Of a stretch of 64,000 nt of DNA, positions 43,956 through 54,443 are shown piece after piece (positions within the stretch are counted from its first letter, which is position 1; the number at the start of each line of letters is the position of its first letter). The stretch comes from Symsagittifera roscoffensis. Its lineage: Eukaryota; Xenacoelomorpha; Acoela; Convolutidae. The notes beneath the pieces are model-generated. The model saw only the letters and a list, made by a program, of their open reading frames with translations, was not told the origin of the DNA and did no database searches. A program made the position numbers and the translations under genes. The DNA is taken from the NCBI RefSeq assembly GCF_963678635.1, contig NC_087069.1:20374660-20438659 (forward strand). The letters are read 5' to 3'.

Positions 43956-46523
43956 TTGATGGACGATGCTCATGCTCCGGAGATAATGAGTGGGCAAATG
44001 AACGTGGTGAAGACGTATTTGAAAGCCAGGTACAGGCTGTCGGATCTCCTAAGGGCTCAACGAAATGATAGAATGACGAGCAGTCTCAAGAGATGGATCG
44101 AGAATGGAGCACCTGACAAGGGAGACTGGGAAGAAGACAGCTACAAAATCCTGAAGCAATTCTACCTGAAGCGAAACGACTTGTTGTACCTGAATAAGGA
44201 CGGAATCGTAGCCTGTAAGCGCAAGGAGGAGGACAAGGTCCTTTATAAATACAATTCAATAGTGTTACCACAGTTGTACCAGACCGAATTGCTCTTTCGT
44301 TCACATGATCAGATGGGTCATCAAGGCGTGGACAAAGTGTATAACAGGATACAGAAACGATTTGAATGGCCGGGATTGAAGAAGGCTTGTGAGAAGTGGA
44401 TCGCAGCATGCCTGTCATGTCAGCAAGCGAAGGATCCCAGGAAGCTAAGGTTCCCCCTACAGTCAATAGAGTCGTCAGGTTTCAACGAAGTGGTGCAAAT
44501 TGATCATCAGAAAATCTGTATGACAGCAACGGGCTATAATCAGGTGCTGGTAATGATCGACCATTTTACGAAGTATGCGGAGGCAGCACCGTGCATAACA
44601 GCATCGGCAGAAGAAACATGCGATCATTTGATAAATGTGTGGATAGCAAGGCATGGCTGCCCCATCACGTTCCAATCGGACAATGGCAAAGAATTCGTAG
44701 GTGATCTCACGAAAGAGTTAATGAAAAGGTCGCAGGTAGCGCAGGCCCACTCGACCACTTATCACCCGCAAACGAATGGCCTAGTCGAGAGGCAGAATCG
44801 CACACTGGTATCCATGTTGAGAGTCTACTGCTCACGCTACATGGATGACTGGGACAAGCACTTGCCGCAAGTGATGGGTGCTTACAACAGCACGGAGCAT
44901 TCCACCACGGGAATAAGTCCGCATATGATGCTGACGGGTCACGAAAAAGCACTCCCGTTAACGTCCTTCTACCCTGAATATGAAGGGAAGAGGACAGCAC
45001 CGCAAACGTACGTGCGGGACGTTATTAGAAGACAACAGGACCTCAATGACTTATGCAGGAGGAATACGCAACAGGCGCAAATTAGACAAAAAAGGAGGTT
45101 TGATAAAAGGACAGCCGATGCAAAAGCCTACTCAGTTGGCGATTACGTCTGGGTGTTCCAGGAAGTGGTTCCACCAAAAGGAACCAAGAAACTATTAAAG
45201 AAATGGCGTGGTCCATTTCAGATAACAGAGGTGCACCAAGGAGGTCGTTTTTATCGACTGAGCACTGGAAGAGCGGCTCATTACGAGAACATCAAACCAC
45301 ACAATGCCTCGTCAGAGGATTGGTGCATCCCAGCGGACATGCAAGAGGGAGATTATTTAATAGTGGACCCTGCTTGTGAAGTGAATGAAAGGGGTACTCG
45401 CGACAAGAACGACGGGAATGAGGTGGTGGACGATTGCGATCTACCACTGGATCTCGAGTTGAATGAGCGAGTAGAGGTGGACGATGAAACTCTACCCTAT
45501 GCCGAAGAAGACTGGGATTGCCCGGAAAAAACCGAAATTGACAAAGGAATAAAGCCTGATTTTCCTCTCACTATGGAAACACGCCAAAGCAAGAGAGGAA
45601 AAAACCAGAAGAAATACAATCCGTATGGCGAGGACTTCGTTGTAGACAGGATAGTAGTGAGTGATGTCATAGACTCGCTGGTGGGACTGGACGAAGTGGC
45701 GATGCTAGAAGAAATCGACCTTGTGAACGATATGGATCAAGATTGGATCGACGATCGATCAGAACCGGAAGTGGAGTTCGAACCAGAAACGGAACAGACT
45801 CATGAGCAAGAACTAACAAACTTGCGCGTGCTCGAATGGCTCCATGATCTGCCGACAGATCCAAAAGAGACGATCCTGACGATTCAGGACGTCGCTAGAG
45901 ACGGCGTCAAATACATCAGTCATGACAATACCGAGTCCAACTGGGTCGCCCCAGATGGTCCTCTACGTGTTCCACAATCCAACCTCGGTCTCCTAGACTT
46001 TGGGCGATCGACGGGGACGTCGATGGATATTTTTGTCCGGGGAGTGGGGGTAGGACTCACCCACACCGAAAACCTCATAATAAAAAAATTGAAATCGGCA
46101 AGAGAAACCGGAGAACTAGAGACAGAGGGCGAGAATGCTAAGAAACCACCTTTTGGACGAATCTTTGAATCGTATTTTGATCTGCCGAACCATTATTCGA
46201 ACAATATCGTCATAACGGACAGCGATTTCATACTCACGGAACGCACGTGCGCCATAGCGATAACGGCGGATGTGAGCTTCAAAACAGCACTAGCAGCTGA
46301 CTTTAAAAGAGAGTACAAGAATATAGAGTTTTTGTGGAAACAGAGGCCTGGTGTAGGAGGAATGATAGCGTTGCCCCCTGTTGCATCACAGATACCAGGG
46401 AAATATTTGTGTTTTTTGGTTACGAAAGCTACTGATAGGCAACACGTGAATCCGGAGAGCTTGGTATTGGCCTTGACTCGACTCAGGGATTTCCTGGTTG
46501 AGAGAGGTGTGACCAGTTTATGA
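43956..46523 (+). CDS. GE-2 integrase with C-terminal macro-like module (855 codons)
   Basis: HHCC zinc region (H117 in HDQMGHQG, C152 and C155 in CLSC). DDE core with D183 (VQIDHQK), D242 (SDNGKEF) and E278 (NGLVERQNR), with the usual D-35-E spacing. GPY/F-type end: LLKKWRGPFQI...YENIKPHN at about 410-445. Then about 250 acidic residues, the conserved IFVRGVGVGLTHTENL block, and a macro-like domain from residue 749. The frame stops at 46521. The next bases in another frame read PVYDPNRGKL and FSETDIEVYLHKK, matching the GE-1 C-terminus, so a small deletion near 46510 removed the strand before MP and truncated the domain. GE-1 shows the intact form. Confidence 0.88.
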   Translation: MMDDAHAPEIMSGQMNVVKTYLKARYRLSDLLRAQRNDRMTSSLKRWIENGAPDKGDWEEDSYKILKQFYLKRNDLLYLNKDGIVACKRKEEDKVLYKYNSIVLPQLYQTELLFRSHDQMGHQGVDKVYNRIQKRFEWPGLKKACEKWIAACLSCQQAKDPRKLRFPLQSIESSGFNEVVQIDHQKICMTATGYNQVLVMIDHFTKYAEAAPCITASAEETCDHLINVWIARHGCPITFQSDNGKEFVGDLTKELMKRSQVAQAHSTTYHPQTNGLVERQNRTLVSMLRVYCSRYMDDWDKHLPQVMGAYNSTEHSTTGISPHMMLTGHEKALPLTSFYPEYEGKRTAPQTYVRDVIRRQQDLNDLCRRNTQQAQIRQKRRFDKRTADAKAYSVGDYVWVFQEVVPPKGTKKLLKKWRGPFQITEVHQGGRFYRLSTGRAAHYENIKPHNASSEDWCIPADMQEGDYLIVDPACEVNERGTRDKNDGNEVVDDCDLPLDLELNERVEVDDETLPYAEEDWDCPEKTEIDKGIKPDFPLTMETRQSKRGKNQKKYNPYGEDFVVDRIVVSDVIDSLVGLDEVAMLEEIDLVNDMDQDWIDDRSEPEVEFEPETEQTHEQELTNLRVLEWLHDLPTDPKETILTIQDVARDGVKYISHDNTESNWVAPDGPLRVPQSNLGLLDFGRSTGTSMDIFVRGVGVGLTHTENLIIKKLKSARETGELETEGENAKKPPFGRIFESYFDLPNHYSNNIVITDSDFILTERTCAIAITADVSFKTALAADFKREYKNIEFLWKQRPGVGGMIALPPVASQIPGKYLCFLVTKATDRQHVNPESLVLALTRLRDFLVERGVTSL

Positions 46524-48137
46524 TCCCAATAGAGGGAAGCTACACCCGAGAGAGTTGTACGCTCTTGTGCACGTGATATTTTCAGAGACTGACATAGAAG
46601 TCTACTTACATAAAAAATACTATCTGAGTATATGCTAGGATTGCGCTCGGCGATAAGTGGTTTTTATTAGGTAACTTGACAGAGATTAGGATTAAGTTTA
46701 GATTACGGCTCATTACGAGAACATCAAACCACACAATGCCTCGTCAGAGGATTGGTGCATCCCAGCGGACATGCAAGAGGGAGATTATTTAATAGTGGAC
46801 CCTGCTTGTGAAGTGAATGAAAGGGGTACTCGCGACAAGAACGACGGGAATGAGGTGGTGGACGATTGCGATCTACCACTGGATCTCGAGTTGAATGAGC
46901 GAGTAGAGGTGGACGATGAAACTCTACCCTATGCCGAAGAAGACTGGGATTGCCCGGAAAAAACCGAAATTGACAAAGGAATAAAGCCTGATTTTCCTCT
47001 CACTATGGAAACACGCCAAAGCAAGACAGGAAAAAACCAGAAGAAATACAATCCGTATGGCGAGGACTTCGTTGTAGACAGGATAGTAGTGAGTGATGTC
47101 ATAGACTCGCTGGTGGGACTGGACGAAGTGGCGATGGTAGAAGAAATCGACCTTGTGAACGATATGGATCAAGATTGGATCGACGATCGATCAGAACCGG
47201 AAGTGGAGTTCGAACCAGAAACGGAACAGACTCATGAGCAAGAACTAACAAACTTGCGCGTGCTCGAATGGCTCCATGATCTGCCGACAGATCCAAAAGA
47301 GACGATCCTGACGATTCAGGACGTCGCTAGAGACGGCGTCAAATACATCAGTCATGACAATACCGAGTCCAACTGGGTCGCCCCAGATGGTCCTCTACGT
47401 GTTCCACAATCCAACCTCGGTCTCCTAGACTTTGGGCGATCGACGGGGACGTCGATGGATATTTTTGTCCGGGGAGTGGGGGTAGGACTCACCCACACCG
47501 AAAACCTCATAATAAAAAAATTGAAATCGGCAAGAGAAACCGGAGAACTAGAGACAGAGGGCGAGAATGCTAAGAAACCACCTTTTGGACGAATCTTTGA
47601 ATCGTATTTTGATCTGCCGAACCATTATTCGAACAATATCGTCATAACGGACAGCGATTTCATACTCACGGAACGCACGTGCGCCATAGCGATAACGGCG
47701 GATGTGAGCTTCAAAACAGCACTAGCAGCTGACTTTAAAAGAGAGTACAAGAATATAGAGTTTTTGTGGAAACAGAGGCCTGGTGTAGGAGGAATGATAG
47801 CGTTGCCCCCTGTTGCATCACAGATACCAGGGAAATATTTGTGTTTTTTGGTTACGAAAGCTACTGATAGGCAACACGTGAATCCGGAGAGCTTGGTATT
47901 GGCCTTGACTCGACTCAGGGATTTCCTGGTTGAGAGAGGTGTGACCAGTTTATGATCCCAATAGAGGGAAGCTACACCCGAGAGAGTTGTACGCTCTTGT
48001 GCACGTGATATTTTCAGAGACTGACATAGAAGTCTACTTACATAAAAAATACTATCTGAGTATATGCTAGGATTGCGCTCGGCGATAAGTGGTTTTTATT
48101 AGGTAACTTGACAGAGATTAGGATTAAGTTTAGATTG
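45274..48137 (+). repeat. 1432-bp tandem duplication of the integrase tail and macro region
   Basis: 45274-46705 recurs at 46706-48137, with only a few substitutions (for example R/T and L/V changes). The second copy (open frame 46771-47955) has the integrase tail and macro module without the catalytic core. Both copies carry the same deletion/frameshift, which therefore came before the duplication. Confidence 0.92.
46771..47955 (+). pseudogene. Duplicated integrase tail/macro-like fragment (394 codons)
   Basis: Second copy of the C-terminal 394 codons of the integrase ORF, starting at MQEGDYLIVDP. It has the acidic linker, the FVRGVGVG block and a truncated macro-like domain ending at the shared lesion. 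It has no start context of its own and is probably not translated separately. Confidence 0.82.
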
Positions 48138-48533
48138 GGATTAAGTTTTTATTAGGGATTAGGTTTTTATATGATAGTATAGGTGTGTGATGTTTATGTG
48201 TCTATGTTATGCTATTGTTATGATAGGTTTTATGTTTGTGTCATAAAAGACCTGGGGCACTCCAGTTCATCAAGGTGACAGCGCACATTCGTGCTACTTT
48301 GACAAAGGCAAAGGTGGACGATCTACCTTGGTGCTAAAATTTTAAATCAGAATTGAAAAAAGAATTTCAATGGAGAGTTTTAAAGAATTGATTGATGTTG
48401 TATCCAAAAATGATGGTTCTAAGTCGCGACTTGTTTTTTAGATTTTGATTGATCAGAAATTGTTTATTGAATCCATTGAATCGAAACGACACAAGAAGAC
48501 ACTACACGACAGCAAGAATCAACACGATAAAAA
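48138..48533 (+). other. GE-2 pol-orfA spacer
   Basis: AT-rich, with GATTAGGATTAAG-type short repeats at the start. A site for producing the orfA mRNA should lie here, but none is diagnostic. Confidence 0.5.
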
Positions 48534-49378
48534 ATGGATGACACGAACGAACTCATGGAATTCCTCTCAGCGAGATCTATCAGCGGCTGATCGATTGTGA
48601 TTTCACACGAGAAGACCCGGGGTTGGCGATGTTTGTGGTCGCGCTCCTTAATGCACTAGGACGAGAGGGTCGAGGGAATCGCCCTACGGAAGTCGTGTTG
48701 ATGTTGGCCTTCGGTGAGTCCGGGACCGCCGAGAGAGGCCGAAACCGATTGATGAGATGGAGGCGTGGAGAAATGTCTGGCCACGACCTGGCTCGTGAGC
48801 CAGGACTAGGTGAGCAGAGGGACCACCGGCTAGGTGAGATGCCCTTACCAGTCCAACCGGCGCAGCCACTCATCGGAGCAAAGAGACAACGTGATGGGCC
48901 AGGCCCGTCACATTCGGTCGACTCTCCTACAGCCGCTCCTCCTTTGAAGAAAGTGAGAGTGAGCGAGATAGAGATCCAGACGTCAGAGACGATCGAGACG
49001 CTGGAAAAGAAGGAGAAAGATCAGAGTGAGCTGTGTGCCAAACTCCAGGAGTATAGGGCAATAGCTCGAGAGAGGGACGAATGGAAGAAGAAATACGAAG
49101 ATCTGCAGGTGGCTTATAAGGAGGATGAAATAAAGCACCTGAAGGAGCTGTATATGGCGAAGGTGAGCCAAGTGTCACCGGAAGTCCTGGCGAGCATGAG
49201 ATCCTCGGAGGGATCCAACGACACACGCCCCAGGAAACAGCGCAGGAGCTATGCGCATCGAGAGGACCTGAGGTTCTGGATTGGCGTGCATCAAGGGGGC
49301 CAGAGGCTCCTCAGCAGACACGACCGTCTGCTTCGAGTCAGAGGTTCACGCTACCAGACCCTTCTGACACCTATCTAG
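48534..49378 (+). pseudogene. GE-2 orfA N-terminus: coiled-coil region
   Basis: A likely original start is ATG at 48534, but that frame breaks within about 30 bases. The frame from about 48563 (EIYQRLIDCDF) matches the GE-1 N-terminus (ELYRRLRDLDY) and first shows ATG at 48623. Conserved LAREPGL block; coiled coil from about residue 110 to 180 of the 251-codon frame (KKEKDQSELCAKLQEY and following). The frame shifts again near 49290 into the SGNH-containing frame. Probable role: oligomerisation or RNA-binding head of the accessory polyprotein, by analogy with LINE ORF1 proteins. Confidence 0.68.
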
Positions 49379-49407
49379 CTCCTCAATTTCAGGAATCATT
49401 TAACCAA

Positions 49408-51288
49408 GTGGCCAGAGCCGCGATGGATGAGATCAACAGAGGCACTGAGTGGACACTGGTTAGGATCATTCCTTCCCAACGTCGTGATCATTCATCAAAT
49501 AGCTCGGAGCGAACAACCCGCACGATAGCGTGTTCTGCGCCTGGTGGAGTCTTTGAGAAGTCTCGCGTGGTAGACATCAGGAAGAATCTGATGGCACGTC
49601 ATCAGTTCACGCAAGTGCCAGCCGAGCATTCTCGAGCCTGCCTGAATGACATGAGCTGGAACCCCGCCACGAACGACCAGGTAATTCCCCCAGGGAGTCG
49701 CCATTTGATCATTGGAGACATTTTGGTGAGAGATCTGAATGAGATCTTCGTCTATGGTCAGACTACCGTTCTGTCCTTTGGAGGAGCCTCAGTGGCTCAG
49801 GTCATCAAAATGATGGAGTTCCAGAGCGAGGATCATTTGGATACATTAATAATAATGCTGGGGACCAATGACGTCTCGAGAGCCCCCGTGACTCCGGAGA
49901 ACAAGTGGGAACTTCTATTGGTGTGTCTCTTGAACGAATTGAAAGAAAAGTACAGACCCAAGCTCGTGATCCTGTGCACGATACCACCAAATCCTTTGGT
50001 GGGCACCATAGCTGCAGATTTCATGAATTGCAACGTGACGCGGTGGAATGAAATGACCCGCAGTCTGGTGAGAAACAACCCTGGCGAGTTGCGACTCCTG
50101 GATCTCGAAAATATGCTGCGCATGACTGACCACATCGCGCTCACTAAAGATGGAGTGCACTTCAATACCCAACGAGGGAGGCATTGGATTAATGATGTGT
50201 TTCAGACGCAATTGAGGGAAGCGGAGCAAGAGTCGAGGGCGACCGGTTCTTTGGCTCGGACCAATTCGACCGGAGGGAGTAGAATAAGGGCAACCGTGCC
50301 CGAATCCCTCGCCAACCGTCTAGGGCCCTTGGCAACGGAGACGGTTGGAGCCGCAACCGTCGCTCCGAGCTCAAACGTGAGAGACAGGCTAGGGACTGCT
50401 CCTCCTCCCAGATCGCAATCGATTGGAAGCCGACTCGGCAGATCGGTGGAACAGAACAACAGGAATAACTCCCAGACCGCGTCTAGGAGGAACGATTCGC
50501 CTGCCACGACAAATCCTGCTTCGACAGCAGGACCGTCTACAAGTACCGTGCCAGCGGAGGGAATCGAATCAGGCAGCAGGCTGCTTTGGAATAGATCAGA
50601 TCCTAGTCATTGGGGTCAATATAAGACGGACATGTCGGCGAAATTGAACATGAATACCTTGACGTGTCGGGAGGACGCAATGAGAATGACTGGCGGAGAA
50701 AGTCCCACAGTATCGCGACTTTATCGGATACCGGGCGTGGATTGGCTGCTAGCAGAGCAGGAGAAATTCAGCTCCTCGACCTCACTCCGACATGTAGACT
50801 TGAATGGATTGCCTCATGACAATACCTTTGGACCCTTAAACACCCGGTCGCTCACCGATGTTCGAGATAGGACCCGGGAAAGGACGCCACCTGCTCGCAA
50901 GGGCAAATTCCAGACGGAGAACAAGCCCAATAACAAACATCACAAGATGTACAGACAATTCGCTAAACCACCCGGTCAAACGCCTGGCGAGTATTCGAGG
51001 GACTACCCCCGAACGACAACAGTGGTTGGAGACGATAAGAGATATGGGAACCTGAAGGCCCCGATAGGCGATGAACTTTTTGCAGCTTATGATCCCTTGG
51101 ACATGAAGGCTGCCAAGTATCTGATTGTGGCCGGCTCCGATTATCTCTACACGCCCCGTTCTCTCTTCTGGCCTGATGTGATTTTCTTGACGGCACCTAA
51201 ATTGGACTGGGGACAAGCAATCGGCATGATGATAAGTGTGCGAAGGGTGGTCAGTATGGAGCCGCAGGTAATAGTGGTTGCAGGCTAA
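49408..51288 (+). CDS. GE-2 orfA: first SGNH-hydrolase-like domain, linker, start of second (626 codons)
   Basis: SGNH blocks: IIGDILVRDL (residues 101-110), where the nucleophile Ser is Ile105; LSFGGAS (block II Gly); MLGTNDVS (GTND at 152-155); LCTIPPNP; and KDGVHFN (D248, H251). GE-1 keeps Ser at block I, so Ile here is a single-base loss (AGT to ATT type). A Ser/Arg-rich linker (about 280-500) follows, then YLIVAGSDYL (576 on), the block I of a second SGNH-like unit with Tyr where GE-1 has Ser. It ends at TAA (51286) inside the next block (VAG*NDHL); GE-1 reads AGMNDHL. Family role: ester hydrolysis; this copy should be inactive. Confidence 0.8.
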   Translation: MARAAMDEINRGTEWTLVRIIPSQRRDHSSNSSERTTRTIACSAPGGVFEKSRVVDIRKNLMARHQFTQVPAEHSRACLNDMSWNPATNDQVIPPGSRHLIIGDILVRDLNEIFVYGQTTVLSFGGASVAQVIKMMEFQSEDHLDTLIIMLGTNDVSRAPVTPENKWELLLVCLLNELKEKYRPKLVILCTIPPNPLVGTIAADFMNCNVTRWNEMTRSLVRNNPGELRLLDLENMLRMTDHIALTKDGVHFNTQRGRHWINDVFQTQLREAEQESRATGSLARTNSTGGSRIRATVPESLANRLGPLATETVGAATVAPSSNVRDRLGTAPPPRSQSIGSRLGRSVEQNNRNNSQTASRRNDSPATTNPASTAGPSTSTVPAEGIESGSRLLWNRSDPSHWGQYKTDMSAKLNMNTLTCREDAMRMTGGESPTVSRLYRIPGVDWLLAEQEKFSSSTSLRHVDLNGLPHDNTFGPLNTRSLTDVRDRTRERTPPARKGKFQTENKPNNKHHKMYRQFAKPPGQTPGEYSRDYPRTTTVVGDDKRYGNLKAPIGDELFAAYDPLDMKAAKYLIVAGSDYLYTPRSLFWPDVIFLTAPKLDWGQAIGMMISVRRVVSMEPQVIVVAG

Positions 51289-51315
51289 AATGATCATCTG
51301 CAAAGCAGGGGCTTA

Positions 51316-52782
51316 TTGTCACATCTGACGGATGGGTCGATCCCGAGTAACGAGGTTATAGGGGAGGCGATAATGACACTGCTCTCGGCGATGGCCGAGG
51401 TAGAGGCAGAAGCAAGACAACGCTTCACCATGAATGTGGTGAAGGTGATCTTTGTATTGTCACCAGGCTACGCTGCGTTGCCAGAACCCCTTCAATTTGT
51501 GTACACAATGGTCACAACGATAGCAGAGGGGATATTCAACGTGATAATTCCTGCCCCAAACAGAGTAGTGGACCCGGACAATTACTATCCGTCCCGATCT
51601 GAGCTTCCCGCCGTTTGGGCTGACATTCCGAATGCCATACAGGGGCTCAGAGATTGTAGCACAACTCGGTTGGTGCTAGACAAAGTTCTGGGGTTGGAGC
51701 TGTCCAACTTCGCCAGATTACTGAAGTTAAGACCAGGGGTAGATGACGATCATCTGTTTGTACAACAGGTGGCTGATGATCTCTGGTTCAGACAGATGGA
51801 TCATGCAGAGAATGAGCAGGGAAGGATGATCAGAAAGAACATGACGTCAGCGGAGGAGGACCTCATGGCAATGGCTTTGCGTACGAAGCCGCACAACAAC
51901 GTATGGTTGTATTTGTCACCGAGGCTGTGCACCTTGGGTGAGGACGCGTTCGAGCATGCGCCTGCAATAATTAAAGAGATACACGTGTATCTGAAGAATC
52001 TATTTGATGCCCGGGAGTTGGCTGGAGGCAAGATGTTGAAACTGATGCAAGACGTAAACACGATGTCGCTGGACAAGTTCCAAGCTGACGTGCTGGCCAC
52101 GAAGGCACAGTATGAACGATCAGATGCCATCTTGGGTGGAATGGGAGTGGGATGGACGCCATCTTTCCTATCGACGTGCTATCCGAAGGCATCTAGGAAC
52201 CTGATCGCGAGTTTCGTCAAGGACATCAGGAAGTTGTCGATTGGCCTGGTGCTAGCCTTATACGTGACATTTGGTCATGAAAACTTTGTGAAAGGACCGG
52301 CAAACCTCTTTACCCAAGCGTTGGCAGATTTGAGATTGGATGGACTCCTGACTCTGATTGCCATGACCTACGGTCGACTGGGAGACTTGCTTGTGCTGTT
52401 GCGTTACCCTGAACAACTACAGGGACCCAATCGTGAGTTCAATGCACAGTTGGAAACCGCCTCGCTCAAGAAGATGAAAGACTGGAGGACTCTCCTGCTT
52501 CAATACCTCTTGCAACAGAACAGAAGCGTCACAGGAGAAGACAAAGTTGCGACGAACGCAGGCGAATGCAAGCAGTATTGTGGCATGCCCTTACTAACGG
52601 ACTTAGCTGTCATGATGCGGATTGATCCGTTGGCTCTGGTCCACGGACTGAGGGAATTCGTCACAGTGGTGTATGGACCGGTGATGTCTTTTGCGTTCCC
52701 GGATGTGCAAGTTAAAGCGTACAGGAATTCAGTGTTGTACGTCAACCTGGTCTCAGTCGTGGATTGTTCCGTGCTGAATTGA
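51316..52782 (+). CDS. GE-2 orfA: second SGNH-like domain remainder and helical region (488 codons)
   Basis: Same frame as the preceding ORF. An FVLSPGYAALPEPLQFVYT strand-helix resembles the post-block-III part of SGNH folds. Then IPAPNR, LELSNFARLLKL, a long helical region with a LSIGLVLALYVTFGHENFV hydrophobic stretch, LLLQYLLQQNRSVTGED and YCGMPLLTDLAVMM. It stops at TGA (52780), where GE-1 has TGG (Trp), so the frame originally continued (VEQSELRKLA). No catalytic His is evident. Unknown beyond the SGNH resemblance. Confidence 0.68.
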   Translation: MSHLTDGSIPSNEVIGEAIMTLLSAMAEVEAEARQRFTMNVVKVIFVLSPGYAALPEPLQFVYTMVTTIAEGIFNVIIPAPNRVVDPDNYYPSRSELPAVWADIPNAIQGLRDCSTTRLVLDKVLGLELSNFARLLKLRPGVDDDHLFVQQVADDLWFRQMDHAENEQGRMIRKNMTSAEEDLMAMALRTKPHNNVWLYLSPRLCTLGEDAFEHAPAIIKEIHVYLKNLFDARELAGGKMLKLMQDVNTMSLDKFQADVLATKAQYERSDAILGGMGVGWTPSFLSTCYPKASRNLIASFVKDIRKLSIGLVLALYVTFGHENFVKGPANLFTQALADLRLDGLLTLIAMTYGRLGDLLVLLRYPEQLQGPNREFNAQLETASLKKMKDWRTLLLQYLLQQNRSVTGEDKVATNAGECKQYCGMPLLTDLAVMMRIDPLALVHGLREFVTVVYGPVMSFAFPDVQVKAYRNSVLYVNLVSVVDCSVLN

Positions 52783-52889
52783 GTAGAGCAGAGTGAACTG
52801 AGAAAGCTAGCTAGCGACGATAGGCTGTTCGGAAGAATAGCAGAGCCAGGCTGGGTGTTGATGACTTCAACAACCACTTCAAATGCCGA

Positions 52890-54419
52890 ATGGGCCGTGA
52901 GGATCTGTCCCACATCCAGTTTAACCCAAAACTTTGGAATTTGAGACCAGTGGTGAAAGATACAGGAGAGGCTGTGGGAGTACCTCAATTGCCAGGAGCC
53001 TACGCCCACGCGAAAGAGAATCAACAAACATGGCTTCCTGGGTCCAGGCCGCTGCCGGACCAATGCCCTCGATATCCACAGATAAGGAGGATGTTGTTGG
53101 AAGCCACGTCTCCCATCATTGCCCCTCGCATCGGAGCAGCTCGTGACGCAGAGAAGAGAATGCTGAAGTGGAGTGGAGGGATGGAGCCGCGCTTCATCAG
53201 CTGGAACGCTGCCGCCGCGCATACGTTTGACTTCTCATTCCCCAATGCCTGGAGCAGGAAAAAGATCAAGGAACTACCCTCCAGGAGACCAGAGGTCTCG
53301 GCTGAAACGTGGAACGAAGTGTATTCTTCCGCGGATGACTTATCGAGACTGAAGTGGTCAGGAGAAGCGAAAGTAGTGATGCTGGAGGTGACAAGGGAGA
53401 GCAGAGGAGGCTCATATATAACGATAGAAGACCTGGCTCCACATGGCGAGGAGTTAGTAGAATTCCTGGTGGATGATGAATTGTTTTATCACGCAGGAGA
53501 CATGGCCGTACCGGCTCGGCCGGATTCGGGCACAAACGCACGACAAGGACCCTCGGGACCCAAGCCGAAACCTGATGCGGACGACGATGAATTGATGGAT
53601 CAGGACGATAACGATGACGGGACCGGAAGTAAAACGGAGAAACTGGGAGAGACCGATCTAGGAGCGTTGGAAAGGGACTTGCTAGAATACCGGTTCAGTG
53701 AAGACGACGATGGGGAAGTCGATGGGAGTTTATTGCTGATGGCACCATCGTCCTTCATGTCTCCTACAAAGGAGGCGTCGGCCGATCTATCTCCGATGGA
53801 CCCAATAAGCCAGGCTAGAGAGTGCCGAAGCAAGGATCCGCAGAGACTGCTTCATGAATCACCGAGGAGGAGGAAAATCGAAGAGTCGATGAAGATATCC
53901 TTCCTCAGTACGTTACCAGAAGAGGAATGGGAAAGATATCAAATGGAACTGGAAGGCAAGACAGGAGCAACCTGGAGCCGAGTGAACTTCATAGAAAAAT
54001 CGTGGGACGTGATACGACGATATGGGACACAATCCATAATGAAGGTGGGATTGAATCAACCCATCATGCGTGAGGTCCTGGAGAAAATAGTGAACTCCAT
54101 GGAGTCGGATGTTCTGACCGAGTCAGTTACAGAAGACAGTGCCGATGACCAGCAGGGCACAAAGAAGTTACTTGTTAGACGAGCCAAAAAAGGGCTGAAG
54201 AGACTGAAAGGAAAGACAGGGAGTCGAGCCATGAACCCGAGAGTGGTGAAGTCGAGAGCCAGCGCAGTGGTGACCTCTTTAACGAGCGCAGGTCGGTCAG
54301 GCGAGAGCGGGCAAGGAGATGGTGCGACACCAGCCGGGGGAGAAAAAGAAAACCTGATACCCCCTATGCTCTTGGCAGGTCTGACAGTAACCGCCACAAG
54401 ATCGAAGAAGACGGCGTGA
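52890..54419 (+). CDS. GE-2 orfA C-terminal region (509 codons)
   Basis: Reached by a frameshift near 52880. Contains FISWNAAAAHTFDF, an acidic low-complexity stretch (residues about 220-300), FLSTLPEEEWERYQMELEG and a very basic tail (RRAKKGLKRLKGKTGSR) before ending LTVTATRSKKTA. The stop (54417) coincides with the stop in GE-1 after WKTAA, so it is a real boundary. No known family recognised. The basic tail could bind nucleic acid. Confidence 0.68.
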   Translation: MGREDLSHIQFNPKLWNLRPVVKDTGEAVGVPQLPGAYAHAKENQQTWLPGSRPLPDQCPRYPQIRRMLLEATSPIIAPRIGAARDAEKRMLKWSGGMEPRFISWNAAAAHTFDFSFPNAWSRKKIKELPSRRPEVSAETWNEVYSSADDLSRLKWSGEAKVVMLEVTRESRGGSYITIEDLAPHGEELVEFLVDDELFYHAGDMAVPARPDSGTNARQGPSGPKPKPDADDDELMDQDDNDDGTGSKTEKLGETDLGALERDLLEYRFSEDDDGEVDGSLLLMAPSSFMSPTKEASADLSPMDPISQARECRSKDPQRLLHESPRRRKIEESMKISFLSTLPEEEWERYQMELEGKTGATWSRVNFIEKSWDVIRRYGTQSIMKVGLNQPIMREVLEKIVNSMESDVLTESVTEDSADDQQGTKKLLVRRAKKGLKRLKGKTGSRAMNPRVVKSRASAVVTSLTSAGRSGESGQGDGATPAGGEKENLIPPMLLAGLTVTATRSKKTA

Positions 54420-54443
54420 ACCCTGGCAGACACTAAGTTAGAA

